From: Acanthococcus lagerstroemiae
Taxonomy: Eukaryota; Arthropoda; Insecta; Hemiptera; Eriococcidae
Direction of reading: 5' to 3'
Assembly (NCBI GenBank): GCA_031841125.1
Contig: CM063114.1
Span: 45,405,574 to 45,469,573 of the forward strand
DNA: 64,000 nucleotides
A program made the position numbers and the translations under genes. Below, piece by piece: positions 34,901 through 44,109 of this stretch; the first letter of the stretch is position 1, and each line of letters opens with the position of its first letter. The notes beneath the pieces are model-generated. The model worked only from the letters and a program-made list of their open reading frames with translations. It was not told the origin of the DNA and ran no database searches.

Positions 34901-36131
34901 TATACAACACTTACTTACATCTTACCAAGATTGCCCCGCCCATTCCCTACGAATTGTGTCGTTCAGTTACATGTGTATCTTCACGATTATCAATGTCACC
35001 CCGTTTCCGACGACTTCTGCATTTAAATTTTTAAATAACAAAAAATTTCATTTCCTTAACATTATATGTTTCGATAAGAACTCCGAGCACAAATTATTCA
35101 GATTTTCACTTATATTTAGATTGAAAAAACTGAAACTCATATTCAAAATTATTAGGTACCAAAAGGAGAAAATCCCGCGAGAAACTTTCTTTTTTTCAGC
35201 ACTGTTACCCCCCCCCCGCCCTAACTGGTATCGAGTGTGTAACATTTCTGACAAGTAATTCTTGTCAACTCACCCACTCCCCTCCACAAGAAATAAAATA
35301 AATAGAAAGAATAAGACCTTCCGACTCTACTGGTTGCCCAACCAATTTCATGCGAGGGTTGAGATACTAGCTCAAATCTATATCACAGGGTTCAAGAAAT
35401 ATATTTTGTTCGATAAATGAGGACAGATTTAGAAAATGCTAGTTTTATCAAACACAGAGGATAGTTGTGTGTACCTCTCGGCAAATTTCAGCTGAATCAG
35501 ATTGATAAAGTGGTATACATAAGTAATTTTCCTAGCAGATGAATACAAGAGCATCTTACCTTGTAAAATAGTAACCTCGAGGATAATGCGACCTTTCTTG
35601 AACTTTACACAATGATGGTACGGAAACTATCTGACCACGAATATCGTTGGCTTTCAATATGGGAACCATTGACTTCGTAACGGACGCTTGTAAATCGGAA
35701 GCAGAACACGATGATGGCACACAAAGTGCCCAGATTAACGACAGTCTAGAATTTCGTAGTATGCCCGACTCGTACTATAGGAACGATTTTTATGCAGAAT
35801 CAAACATAGGTAAATCATATATGTGGTCGAGATTAGAGGCCACAGAATCATTTACTTTATTGATAACATCCCATGCGGAAGCATTCTCATCAGGCCAATC
35901 AGTCCACTTGGAATTTCTCCGACTGCTAGCAACAGAATGAACATTCTTCAAACGAAGCTGCAGAGTGGCGTCCATGAGACAGTATTTACCTCTAAATCGG
36001 GGTGCCTCTGACTTCAAACATTCGGCATAGTCGCCAAAGTTGAATGTGGAGCCAGACAGTATTCCTACTTCAGGCCATTCTGACGATTCCATCACTATTG
36101 TGCAAATAACAAGCAGAAAAGATAGATTCAT
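19841..36131 (-). CDS. nrf-6-like: Gene B: NRF-6-like membrane acyltransferase (13 exons)
   Basis: Spliced minus-strand gene. Exons in order: 36131(ATG)-35806, 35745-35560, 33753-33662, 33441-33353, 31391-31218, 31086-30932, 29352-29106, 28375-28182, 25532-25391, 23377-23188, 22194-22049, 20382-20267, 19970-19841. Every junction uses GT/AG, phases agree, and the sum is 2187 nt (728 aa plus stop), close to the family's usual length. The N-terminus is a secreted NRF domain with family hallmarks (GILSG, GDYAECL, GKYCL, ALCVPSSCS). The acyltransferase-3 domain follows: a first membrane helix ending GTSYD, an AGHETYL motif, SVDGFFTISGFL, RRLIPAY, WWTNLL.NNF, WYVAVDFQ, MPYYRAASY, GRLAYCIYL, and a charged tail. 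Known family: C. elegans NRF-6/NDG-4 act in drug and lipid uptake; Drosophila drop-dead is related. Substrate is unknown. An upstream first exon could replace the chosen ATG, because an acceptor AG lies at 36096-36095. Confidence 0.85.
20267..20382 (-). CDS. nrf-6-like: Gene B exon 14: last transmembrane helix
   Basis: Acceptor TCGAATTTCAG, donor ATCAA/GTGCGT, 116 nt. YWRVPTDVVYSFVLGFFLFL and then ISEGPANG match the family's last helix and its E-x-P. Confidence 0.85.
20383..22048. other. Gene B intron 13
   Basis: No coding exon recognised; a short duplicated motif (TTACCTGGCGTTCAAC and relatives) near 21560-21620. Confidence 0.4.
22049..22194 (-). CDS. nrf-6-like: Gene B exon 13: GRLAYCIYL
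   Basis: Acceptor GCAACCTTTTAG, donor GCACAG/GTAAAA, 146 nt. FLGRLAYCIYLISVQ matches the conserved 'PLSRLTYCAYLxH' helix; the usual H is replaced (ISVQ), which may matter for activity. Confidence 0.85.
22595..22810 (+). pseudogene. RTE-type LINE 3' fragment
   Basis: Frames give KRRGRPVTRWRRKSP and EAYGRDMAARYEIQTWGE, the far C-terminus of RTE-type ORF2 (compare EAYARDEGARC at 48600). 5'-truncated, in gene B intron 12. Confidence 0.55.
23188..23377 (-). CDS. nrf-6-like: Gene B exon 12: DRPYDAVENAVF segment
   Basis: Acceptor TTTTCTTCAG, donor GATAG/GTAAGA, 190 nt. A hydrophobic helix, the loop YKVDRPYDAVENAVFG and a second helix match the NRF C-terminal half. The gene A equivalent would lie left of this window. 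Confidence 0.85.
23378..25151. other. Gene B intron 11 up to the duplicon boundary
   Basis: No coding exon recognised. Holds the 42-bp tandem repeat and two weakly similar blocks at about 24395-24455 and 24525-24585. The boundary of duplicon 2 falls at about 25152. Confidence 0.5.
24001..24084 (+). repeat. Tandem repeat, two units of about 42 bp
   Basis: TCGCCGAATTTG(T/A) ... AATAAAGCTTT ... GATCAGG occurs twice in a row, in gene B intron 11. Confidence 0.7.
25391..25532 (-). CDS. nrf-6-like: Gene B exon 11: YRMPYYRAASYFVG
   Basis: 142 nt, donor TCATTG/GTAAGA. YRMPYYRAASYFVG corresponds to the family's 'Y.KPW.RxxPYxxG' followed by a helix. This is the last gene B exon inside the second duplicon; the boundary lies in the next intron at about 25150. 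Confidence 0.85.
25835..25995 (+). repeat. Dispersed repeat family R1, copy in duplicon 2
   Basis: Duplicated counterpart of 685-850, in gene B intron 10. Confidence 0.55.
26380..26555 (-). mobile_element. tRNA-derived SINE present only in duplicon 2
   Basis: Minus strand reads CTGGCCAAGTGGTAGTGCGC (A box) and CCTGTTCGAGTCTCC (B box) at tRNA-like spacing. The rest resembles the SINE at 29465. Copy 1 keeps only the A-box end at about 1520-1545. Confidence 0.6.
27390..27490. other. AT-rich insertion, copy 2 only
   Basis: About 100 bp of nearly pure A/T (27393-27480) splits a segment that is continuous in copy 1 at about 2365. No element ends recognised. Confidence 0.6.
28182..28375 (-). CDS. 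nrf-6-like: Gene B exon 10: WYVAVDFQ
   Basis: Acceptor CTCTTCATTGCAG, donor TTTAC/GTAAGT, 194 nt. Encodes SWYVAVDFQLSVV (family WYLAxDxQ) and two more hydrophobic helices. Confidence 0.9.
28722..28769 (+). repeat. (GAA)n microsatellite, copy 2
   Basis: Expanded version of the 3582-3612 tract in gene B intron 9. Confidence 0.9.
29106..29352 (-). CDS. nrf-6-like: Gene B exon 9: RRLIPAY / WWTNLLMVNNF
   Basis: Acceptor ATCCACTCAG, donor AATGCG/GTTTGT, 247 nt. Carries three family signatures: RRLIPAY at the start of a helix, NDGPLWDY, and YWWTNLLMVNNF. Confidence 0.9.
29465..29640 (-). mobile_element. tRNA-like SINE, copy in duplicon 2
   Basis: Duplicated counterpart of 4270-4490, in gene B intron 8. 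Confidence 0.45.
29690..29810 (+). repeat. Dispersed repeat R2, duplicon 2
   Basis: Counterpart of 4540-4665, more diverged than surrounding DNA. Confidence 0.5.
30932..31086 (-). CDS. nrf-6-like: Gene B exon 8: SVDGFFTISGFL motif
   Basis: Acceptor CTTTCTTTTGTAG, donor TTCAG/GTAATG, 155 nt. SVDGFFTISGFL is the core signature of acyltransferase-3 proteins (D-x-FF-x-x-SG-x-L). Confidence 0.9.
31218..31391 (-). CDS. nrf-6-like: Gene B exon 7: CFSAMKN...AGHETYL motif
   Basis: Starts after CTCGAG and ends at GAAGTG/GTAACT, 58 codons in phase 0. LQCFSAMKNWEVL matches the family's 'FS..RN..L' segment and AGHETYL carries the GH thought to be catalytic in acyltransferase-3 proteins. The usual LHGxR before it is replaced by FVIKLLL. 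Confidence 0.8.
32930..33232. mobile_element. TIR element, copy 2
   Basis: Duplicated counterpart of 8032-8334 in gene B intron 6. Confidence 0.6.
33353..33441 (-). CDS. nrf-6-like: Gene B exon 6: cytoplasmic loop
   Basis: Ends phase 0 at CGCAAA/GTATGT. Encodes VQVEEGWVQCYICLPLKGC and a short basic end. Position after helix 1 and before the CFS..N motif fits the loop seen in this family. The acceptor (GCAG at 33443-33442) is the least certain junction because it lacks a clear pyrimidine tract. Confidence 0.65.
33662..33753 (-). CDS. nrf-6-like: Gene B exon 5: first transmembrane helix
   Basis: Acceptor GATTCCAG, donor GAAAG/GTAGCT, 92 nt. It encodes a strongly hydrophobic run (IILVLILLVILGTSYDVF), matching the family's first helix, which ends in GTxYD. 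Confidence 0.85.
34276..34820 (+). pseudogene. Unrecognised PHD-like open fragments, copy 2
   Basis: Counterpart of 9420-9937. 34280-34480 is open for 66 codons here and 34482-34820 for 112 codons, ending RCGRWFHRDC. Better preserved than copy 1, where the first piece is frameshifted. Confidence 0.3.
35560..35745 (-). CDS. nrf-6-like: Gene B exon 4: NRF-domain ALCVPSSCS motif
   Basis: Acceptor AAATTCTAG, donor ACAAG/GTAAGA. It encodes the diagnostic NRF cysteine motif ALCVPSSCSASDL, then a soluble stretch with SLCKV. Identical to the gene A exon at nucleotide level apart from the donor (GTAAGA here, GTGAGA in A). Confidence 0.85.
35806..36131 (-). CDS. nrf-6-like: Gene B exon 3 (first found exon): NRF domain, signal-like start
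   Basis: From ATG 36131 the frame reads MNLSFLLVICTIV, a typical signal-peptide core, then ESSEWPEVGILSGS and the cysteines of GDYAECL and GKYCL. An in-frame acceptor (TTTGCACAATAG) ends at 36095, so in a longer transcript this exon would start at 36094. It ends at CCTAT/GTTTGA, phase 2, followed by a 60-bp intron. Confidence 0.8.
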
Positions 36132-37439
36132 GTTAGTCAAAATTAGTTCCTATATTTTTAATGTATTTTTTTTTCAGTATTTTAGTCGAGGACTATCTGT
36201 ACAATATTTACTGGTATTTAATTGATTTATGAGTGAATTGAAAAAAATATACAAAAGAACGATATCCTGCAATAGTTTACTTCATCACCATCCAAAGCTT
36301 TTTCGAGATCACAGATAATTTTCGTCCCTTTACCTCAAGATGTCTCTTAGGGGCGGTTAAACCGATACAGTGGTTTTAAGAGCTGCCAAAATATACGACT
36401 TCGTACAGCCTTATTTTGAGAAGAGAAAATGATGATGACCCCAACTAGAAAGTTGCATTTTAATACTCGGAGGTGAAGAAATGATAGAATCGCTGACTTC
36501 ACTTCCCAAAAATATTTACTAACCGGTAAAATTCCAAAAATCCTGGAAACTCTGATATTATCTTGCTTTTCAAGAAATAGAAATAAACACTAAATTGTAA
36601 ATTACAGGCCCATTAGCCTATCCCCCATTATTTCACAGATTTTCTCAATCCTGATCGAAATGAGACTGCGAAACGTTCGGAAAACACCAACCTCCTAACC
36701 AGGCGGACTATAGAAAACGTACTCCGCGTTAGACCACCTACACACTCTAAACCAAACTTACTGTTTAAAAATCCCAAGAATATTATCAGAACGTAAATAT
36801 TGCACTCGTTGGTTATAATTTAGATTCAGATTCCATAGACAACCAATACATTTTTAAAATACCATGGAACGTCAGTTATCCGCACAATTTAGCTGCTAGA
36901 AAACAAGTTCTAATCTTGTCAAAAAAAAATTCAAATATTTTTCTACCTAAATACCTATCATAGAATACATAGTCTACCCCTTCCCCCAACCGATTAATGG
37001 TCCCTATTGAAATTATTATTATTATTCATTTTTTCTCTCTCTGATTGTACTTTTCTAAAATAATATGTGTACCTTGTATTTTCAATCAAGTCCCCACCTT
37101 TTTAGGCTTCACGCATGTCGGGCTGTTTGGTGGGGACGATAATTTAAATAAATAATGTAAATAAATATATCATTTTGGCGGCAATGGCGCCAAATTTATT
37201 TTGCGTAATCGAACACCAGGCCGAAATGGTTCACTAAACAATGAAACCTTGGCGTTGAAGATATTGTCCTTCTCCGTGGTGAAACACCCCTCACGCAGTG
37301 GCCTATGGCCATCGTCAATAAGGTCATCTCCCACTTGTCAGAACCGATACGAATCGTAGAAGCCAAGATGTTTACGACCTCATTCACCAGGTTCATATAA
37401 ACATTAGTCAAGCTACCGATTGAGCATGAATAATTGTAA

Positions 37440-38560
37440 CTAGGAAATTCGAAAGTACGTTTTGGCGCTCTTTCGACAGTGGGAGGATGTTTGTCGTATA
37501 CTGCATCATCTTTCTTATCTTCCTCGTATTACAGACAAATGCCGAGAGTACAATATTCCATTGGTGCCGTGTTTCCTGGACTATGTAATAAAGCATTCGA
37601 TTGTGAGCGATGGAACAGGCTGTGGCAAATCATGGAGGAAATGGGCATACCGGCGCACTTAATTGCACTCACACGTAATCTGCACACGGCGAGCAGGGCA
37701 ACAGTCAGGCAGTACTACATGCACTCACCTAGCTTTGAAATTTAGAGCAAAGGCATGAGGAAGGGCTGTGTTCTGTCGCCCTTACTTTTTAATGTGTACA
37801 TGGATGGAAGGGCACAGTGCGGATGGGCGGTGAAAACCTCAGCAACCTGAAGTTTGGGGACGATGCGACTCTGCGTGCAGGACCTGAAGAGAAAATTGAA
37901 GAGCTCCTGGAACCCGTGCAGTATGGCAACGAACTCGGGTTGACACTCAACAAGGGTAAAATGGAGGTAATGGTAGTAGGTACAGCAGGACGCCTTCCAA
38001 TATCAAACGTACTCCATGATTTTGAAAAAGTAACTAAGTTCACCTACTTGGGTTCAGTAGTTGACAGCAATGATAGCAGCTCTGCAGAAATACGAAGGAA
38101 AATTATCCATGCGAAAGAAGCAGCTATGAAATGAATGCGTATATGGAAAGATCGAGTCATATCATGTTTAACACAAAGCTACGCCGGCTAAGAACTATCG
38201 TTTTCCCTGTTTTCCTCTGAAGCGCCGAAGGCAGCCAAACGTACAAATAGATCGATATTAAAAGAGCTCCAGATCAGACAACGCTTGTCCTCTGAATGCT
38301 ACCAACGAATCCTCCGTTTATTCGGACATATTATAAGGACACCAGGGGACAAGCTGGAAAACATGGCCGTTCAGGGGAAAGTGGAAGGTACTCGATCTCG
38401 TGGCCGATCTCCGAAAAGATAGTTGGACCAAGTGGAAGAAATAGTTGGTTCGGGACGTCAAAGACTGTGAAGATTCACGGAAAACGATATCAGGGATTCA
38501 GATGGTTCACAACTGCTCAGTCATGAACAGTGGACAAATGATGATGATGGGTTTAACTCG
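37440..38560 (+). pseudogene. RTE-type LINE relic, copy 2
   Basis: Duplicated copy of 12560-13690. The catalytic box has changed from FADD to FGDD (37850-37865), and the same frame breaks are present, so the insertion was already dead before duplication. Confidence 0.8.
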
Positions 38561-39229
38561 GAAGACTTAACTCGCTTTCTCAACGAAGCAGAGTATACTC
38601 TTCGTTCTCGCGCTGTGTCATGCTTTGATATGTAAATATTGAAAATACACCCGAGTTTAGCGTCAAGACCCCCCTCCCTCCCCACAAAAAATTGTTGAAA
38701 CGAAGAAACTAGGAACAATTCCAATAATTGTGTATTTATGTATTTAGGGGAAATATTCTCTTTGGAAAACAAAGCAGAAAAGTAGTGAATAGAAGAATCA
38801 CAATGGTATGGAAAAAAATTTGGTCCCTCAAAAATATTTTAAAAGGTAATTTCAAAAGTGCACACAAAAGCGAAGTTTTCAACACATCCGTAGCTCAGTC
38901 CTTACATACGGTTCTGTAACTCAGGCCATCAACACCAAACTAGAAAATAAAATAGGAATCATATAAAATTTCACGATGAGATCCAATTCTCCGTATAAAA
39001 ATAAAGGATCGCGAGAGTATAAAGACAGTAAAAAATAAACGTCTACTCGTAAAAGGAACTGCCTACAGAATCAAAAATCTAAGCTACGGCTGGGAGGGTT
39101 AAGTGGCCAAGCTTCCGGCAAATAAATAGGTTTATCAAGCCACATTCTGGTTTTTGAGACACAAATTCAGAAAGCGGGGTAAGCCGAAAGCAAACCCTCC
39201 AGGACCGTGCAGAGGAAATCCGAGGTCCT

Positions 39230-39916
39230 GGGACGAGGCGATGGCACAGCTGCTGGAGGCTGATATTTCTCATACTTCCACGCAGACTTCGAAGAAGGTG
39301 CCCACAACGCAGTTCGTAAATTTTATCCCGCGTGTCACATCATTGGTTGTAACTTCCACCTGGGGCAAGCCTAGTTTAGGCACATTCCAGGGAACAGGGA
39401 GATGCGAGCGGCATATGTCGCCAGCTCATCAGATGGTGGAAAGTGGCTGCGCTGGTTCTTTGGTTTGCCATACCTTCCTTGAGCAAGGTATACGAAGGCT
39501 TCACCGACCTTCTTGAAGCTGCTCCCATTGAGGCTGATTCTTTCCTCGAATACCTTCTAGCTAATTACGTTCGCGACGATTTGAAATTTCTTCCCTCAAT
39601 TTGGGCAGCAGCACCGAACGACGATCACCGAATAACCAATTCTGTCGAGAGCTTCAACGCGCAGTTTAACGCCCTCTTCTACCACGCTACTCCTCACGTA
39701 CACCTTGTTGTTGATGCGCTGAAAGGGGTCCAGATCTCCACTGATCTAATAATCAATTCGATACGCAGAGGACGAGCGAACCCCCGCGCAAATGAAAATC
39801 AACCCCGCCGTGACTTGCTAAAGAAGGCCTATGCCCAATATACAAGCGGCGAATATACCCGGCTGCGATACCTCCAAATAGAGGGGTATCACTGCCAGCC
39901 GAAGAAGAATAAATAA
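39230..39916 (+). pseudogene. MULE transposase fragment
   Basis: First frame: ADFEEGAHNAVRKFYPACHI, IIGCNFHLGQA, a TAG stop, then RHIPGNREMRAAY and GLPYLP. After a one-base shift: FTDLLEAAPIEADSFLEYLL, WAAAPNDDHRITNSVESFNA. The DFE...GC.FHLGQ order and TNSVESFNAQFN match the C-terminal half of Mutator-like transposases. A stop and a frameshift make it dead. Confidence 0.7.
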
Positions 39917-39949
39917 CACCGCTGTGATACATTTTTAATCACTAATGAC

Positions 39950-40156
39950 GCCTGCGCAACCGGCGTTGTTGTTAGTTCGTAATTTTTTATGTCAATACAT
40001 ACGTTCGGTCAGGCCAAACTGAAATTTCGTCTTGTTCCTTTAGCCATCGACAGAGTAGAAAGGCGCTGTGCGTAAACGTATACATCGCTGTGCGCAAACA
40101 GATGATCTACGTGTGCGCAATCGGGTTCTTTTTATGTCGAAAGTGCGCAAACGTAT
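39950..40156 (+). repeat. Subterminal GTGCGCAA repeats of the MULE relic
   Basis: GTGCG(C/T)AA occurs at 40068, 40090, 40113 and 40143, with a related TGCGCAACCGG near 39953. Clustered short repeats near a transposon end usually bind the transposase. Confidence 0.45.
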
Positions 40157-40159
40157 AGC

Positions 40160-40580
40160 CCCAAAGTTTACGGACTAGACCCGCCAACAACCCTTAAAAT
40201 GCTCGAACACAATGAAAAACGCAGCCCTTCGAATAATATCAGGAGCCTTCCGCACTAGTCCATCCATCAGTCTTTATGCGTAAATGACCGAACCTCCCCT
40301 GCCCTACCGCAGAATGATCCTCTACACCAAATACTTGCTCAAAATATTCCAAAATCCCAACTCACCACATTCCAAAGATGTGGTCAATGATCCACCTCAA
40401 TCAAACTCCCCCAACATTCGATCAATCATAGAACAAACCACAAACACTTGCTTATCTCTCTCACCGCTACTACCCATATACACAGACCCACCACCGTGAA
40501 AACTCACACCAGCAACTTTCCATCTGGAACTATCATTACATCTCAAAAATCAACACCCCATACTTCCAAATTCCTTTTTG
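40160..40580 (+). pseudogene. Jockey-clade LINE relic, copy 2
   Basis: Homologous to 14385-14697 plus 15709-15830, without the 1-kb insert. Left junction abuts the MULE relic, right junction an RTE tail. Confidence 0.75.
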
Positions 40581-40581
40581 G

Positions 40582-40790
40582 GGTGACGCGACGAACTGAA
40601 AAATACAGGTGTGAGGCTCTGGATAAAGGGAGCAAGGAACAGAGACCGATGGAGAAGGTAGGGGAAACCTATGCCCGTTCATGGGCGCACAAATAACCCA
40701 GTGTAGTAATTTCATTTTGACATGTGAAAGGTTGTAATAGAAAAAAAATAAAATAAATATTGTATTTTGTTGTACCTTTGTTGTCTTGGT
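40582..40790 (+). pseudogene. RTE-type LINE 3' tail
   Basis: EKVGETYARSWAHK and stop, then an A-rich 3' end; resembles the C-termini at 48600 and 22740. Only the last ~30 codons remain. Confidence 0.5.
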
Positions 40791-40913
40791 CGAATAATGA
40801 AAGAGAAAATGATAACACTGATAAGAGAAAATGGTACTGATGATAGCGCTTACGATTGTAGTGATTGCTCTATGAACTATTAACCGATTTAGGAAAAATT
40901 TTAAGTTACCTAT

Positions 40914-41117
40914 CTATAAGAACGTAAGTGATTCTATATTCTGTGGTCCTGACCAAGAGTGATAGATTGAGTTCCAACCGTGGAAGGAATTATGAAAATA
41001 GAACAAGCTGAAAAATACCAAAGCTGTTAAAATAAAATATATAATGGGCCACGAGGAGCGAAATTGCCGGGGCTCTGTTAGTTCACAGCATCCCTGAATA
41101 AGTCCCACTTCGGGCAG
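40914..41117 (-). other. Open minus-strand segment with acceptor and hydrophobic helix
   Basis: After CAGCAGTTGTAG the frame reads LPEVGLIQGCCELTEPR and then a membrane-helix-like run (WPIIYFILTALVFFSLFYF), ending at TAG near 40914. LPEVGLIQG resembles WPEVGILSG of gene B exon 3 at amino acid and base level, so it may be a remnant of a third NRF-type gene. It may equally be chance. Confidence 0.25.
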
Positions 41118-41279
41118 TTCTACAACTGCTGAAAGTTACCACTGGTTCCGAACAGGCACACAGAGAAAAGGGAGGAAAATGAGAAAGCCGAAAATGCGTA
41201 TCGATGTCTTCGGGGGTAAAAGTTTAATTTTATAGGGGGCTGGCACCACAGTATCACATAGCGTACCGCTGGGGGTTAC

Positions 41280-42680
41280 AAAGTGTCCTTAATGTAACTC
41301 GAACGGTGACCCCGCGTTATTACAAAATCCAATTTTTATTATTCCCGGACGCGGTGCTCGGTGCTGAATACAGTCGACGCTCCTTTTTCGCGGTGCATTT
41401 CGTGTGATCCGTTTAATTTTGCATTTGGGTACCGCGCGCGCTCTCTCGCTCGCTCGAAAAACGTCCTCGAGAAGACGTTTCTTCATTTTTTCCCCTCTCC
41501 GACTCCAACTTTCATTCGATTCGAAAAACGTTCTCGCATGTAACTCCCTCATCTTCTAGGGTAGAAAAAAAAAAAACCGTCGAAATACGAAGATATACGT
41601 ATATTCGTCGGCGTGCGGTCGCAGCCCAATCGTAACGCAGATGAGAAGGGAATACCGCGAGCAAGTTAAAAACTTTTCGCCATCACATAACCACCTGTTT
41701 TTTAATTGAAAAGTGAGAGACGCGAATATGAAAACGAATTTCGTCGGTCATAACGGAGAGGCGACGACTGCATGTGCTGGTAAAAGCGACCAAAAGCGAA
41801 GACCAACTACTCCCAGCGCGACCCATGGAATCCGCTCCATCGGATAATGCGAAAAATTTGGTTGGTCTCGAGTAAACTCAGATCGCCGTCTCTGGTCTCT
41901 TTAATTCTTTTGTAACCGCGAGTGAAAAATCATCGGGAGAAAATTTCATGTAAGACAGGCGGACTGACTGGCCAAACAGAGCCCCTGAGAATTGCGAACT
42001 TATTTTATTGTCCGAGTCGCGGCCGCGCCCCGCCACCCCCGTTCGCCATTACCAAGGGTACACTTTATTTCCACGTTACGAAAATTTTTCGAACATTTTT
42101 CTTGTCACTGTATTCTTATATACGCCGGCGAAGTTGATTTTTTTTTTTTTTTTTTTCAGAATACCAACTCGCAGTAAACTTTTCGTATTAATGTTTATTT
42201 ACTGCGAATTACAGCCGGCGTGCGTTGTGAAAAAGAAAAATTACTCTTTGTACTTTCCGGCGGAGTAACAGCTTCGAAACTTTCGTCCAAGTGTTGTTAA
42301 TATCAAATTGTTTAATTTTTAATCTTTGGTCCAGATTTTTATGCTGTCTGAGATCGTCGCTGAAACTAGAAAAGTTTTTCCATATTATTTTTTTCTTATT
42401 TTCCGCTGTTTTAACAACAGTTTGCTGTGTACGGCGATAAGAAAAATTTCTCAGTTTTTATAGTTGGATTAATTATATCCAGTAACTAGTATACGCTAGG
42501 GTGGTCTTCAGTTACTCTTCGTCGGGAAAAAATTCATTTTTTAGTTGGCTTACCCTCCCCCGTCCACCGGTTCGACATATGTATTTAAGAAAAATCTGCC
42601 AAGTTCAAGGACAGCCAGCGCCTCAGGAAAGGGCTGAAGTTCTAATGGGAATTAACACTGGTTTTTTGAATTAGAGTTTC
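41280..42680. other. CpG-rich unique region without recognised gene
   Basis: Higher CpG content than the surroundings (CGCGCGCTCTCTCGCTCGCT at 41434) and GA/CT runs. Reminiscent of an insect promoter or 5' region, but no exon was identified. Confidence 0.35.
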
Positions 42681-42697
42681 AGTTGCGGAGAAGTCTT

Positions 42698-43497
42698 TAC
42701 TCCACCCAGTTTGACAATTAAGTATCCGGAAAAATGCGATAGAAAAAGTTTATTGTTAAAACAGCATATATTATACATTACATCCCTCAATGTAGTCCCC
42801 TCCAGCACGAATACACTTCTCGGCCCGACTCTTCCACGATTCAAAGCACCCCTGGAAGTCTTCTTCCGTAAGTCCATTCAGCACCACCTGGCATGTCTTT
42901 TTCATCACTTCTTCGTTCTCAAAATGGGACATTTTCAAAACTTCTTCTATCTTCGGGTACAAAAAAAGTCGTTCGGAGCCTCATCGGGTGAGTAGGCAGA
43001 ATGATCCAGAACATTCGTCGAGGTTTTGGCCAAAAAATCGCGCGTGAGAATTGCTGAATGGGTGGGTGCATTATCCTGATGGAGGATCCACGAATTGGCT
43101 TTTCACAAATCTGGTCTTTTGGCCGCAATTTCTCGTCGTAACTGTTTCAGTACCTCAACATAATACATCACAGTGGCTGTCTGACCCTTGGGAACCCATT
43201 CCGCCATAATCATGCTTCTGCAGTCGAAAAAAGTGATGAGCGTTGCCTTTACCTGCGACTTTAATCCTCTCTCCCCTCACTGAATGCTTTGTACCACTCC
43301 TAGAATGACGATTTCGGCATTATTCGTTCTCCTTCTCGTATAAAAAATTGTAAATCGATTTCAAATGCAGGTATGAACCTGATACATCACATAGTTCCTC
43401 GCGAAGGTACTAACAACTCATGATAAATCGTACAGGTCACCAGTGTTAGTAGGCGAGCTACAAATACGTTCCGGATACTTAATTGTCAAACCTCGTA
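42698..43497 (-). mobile_element. Mariner element with internal deletion
   Basis: Perfect 22-bp inverted repeats at 42710-42731 and 43469-43490 (TTTGACAATTAAGTATCCGG...), extending to GGAGC-type ends with a TA at 43496-43497. The element is about 0.8 kb instead of the usual 1.3 kb. Confidence 0.9.
42771..43335 (-). pseudogene. Mariner transposase, internally deleted and with stops
   Basis: The start near 43330 reads IMPKSSF, stop, EWYKAFSEGRE, then jumps directly to KATLITFFDCRSMIMAEW and VPKGQTATVMYYVEVL. RRPDL is followed by TGA where W is expected. WILHQDNAPTH and YSPDEAPNDFF keep the last two acidic residues with 34 residues between them (DD34D type). The C-terminus CFESWKSRAEKCI...GDYIEG is intact. 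The deleted block includes the first catalytic D. Confidence 0.9.
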
Positions 43498-44109
43498 TGA
43501 GTCCATAAACTTTTTTCTTTCGCAAACGGATGTTCTCAGAATTGCTGAATCCACTCCTGGGGTTATTTCCCCCTCCCCTTCCCGCAGCATTCCGCAAGGG
43601 GCTGATTTATAATTATTTCAATGATTATTTATGTCTGAATAAGGGTTTCTGGGTCGCTGCGGTGTTGCCAGATCTGATCTAAATGGACCAAATTTTGGGA
43701 TTTGGAAAATTTTTGAAATACTTTAATCCATTTCGTGGTCCATTTAATATTTTGATACATTTCCTGGTCCTTTTTCCAAATTTGTACCTATTTACTAGCT
43801 GACCCGCTTTGTGGTTCTTCTAGACCGTAGGCTTAAGTGAGTTCGATACCATTTCGAGGGATAAAGAGTGTAGAGGAGCCTAATCGTGATCCTACTGGTA
43901 ACGAAAAGAAACCTAGGTAGATGTGTGTGAGTGCCCAAAGTAAATTAAGAACAAAGTTTAAAGCTTTTTGAGAACATTTTCCCTAAAGCATTAGTCAAAA
44001 GAAAACACTGACAAAAATCCACATTTTGCTCCTTATATTCCACCTAATAATGACCATAGATCTTTCTACAAATTCAAAAAAAAAAAAAAAAAAACAGAAC
44101 ATATTTAGC

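Larger units (their letters stand above)
25152..38982. repeat. Duplicon copy 2
   Basis: Direct repeat of 4-14108. The offset falls from 25148 at the left end to about 24880 at the right because copy 1 has net extra insertions. It contains gene B exons 3-11. Homology resumes at 40160-40580 with the Jockey relic. Confidence 0.95.
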
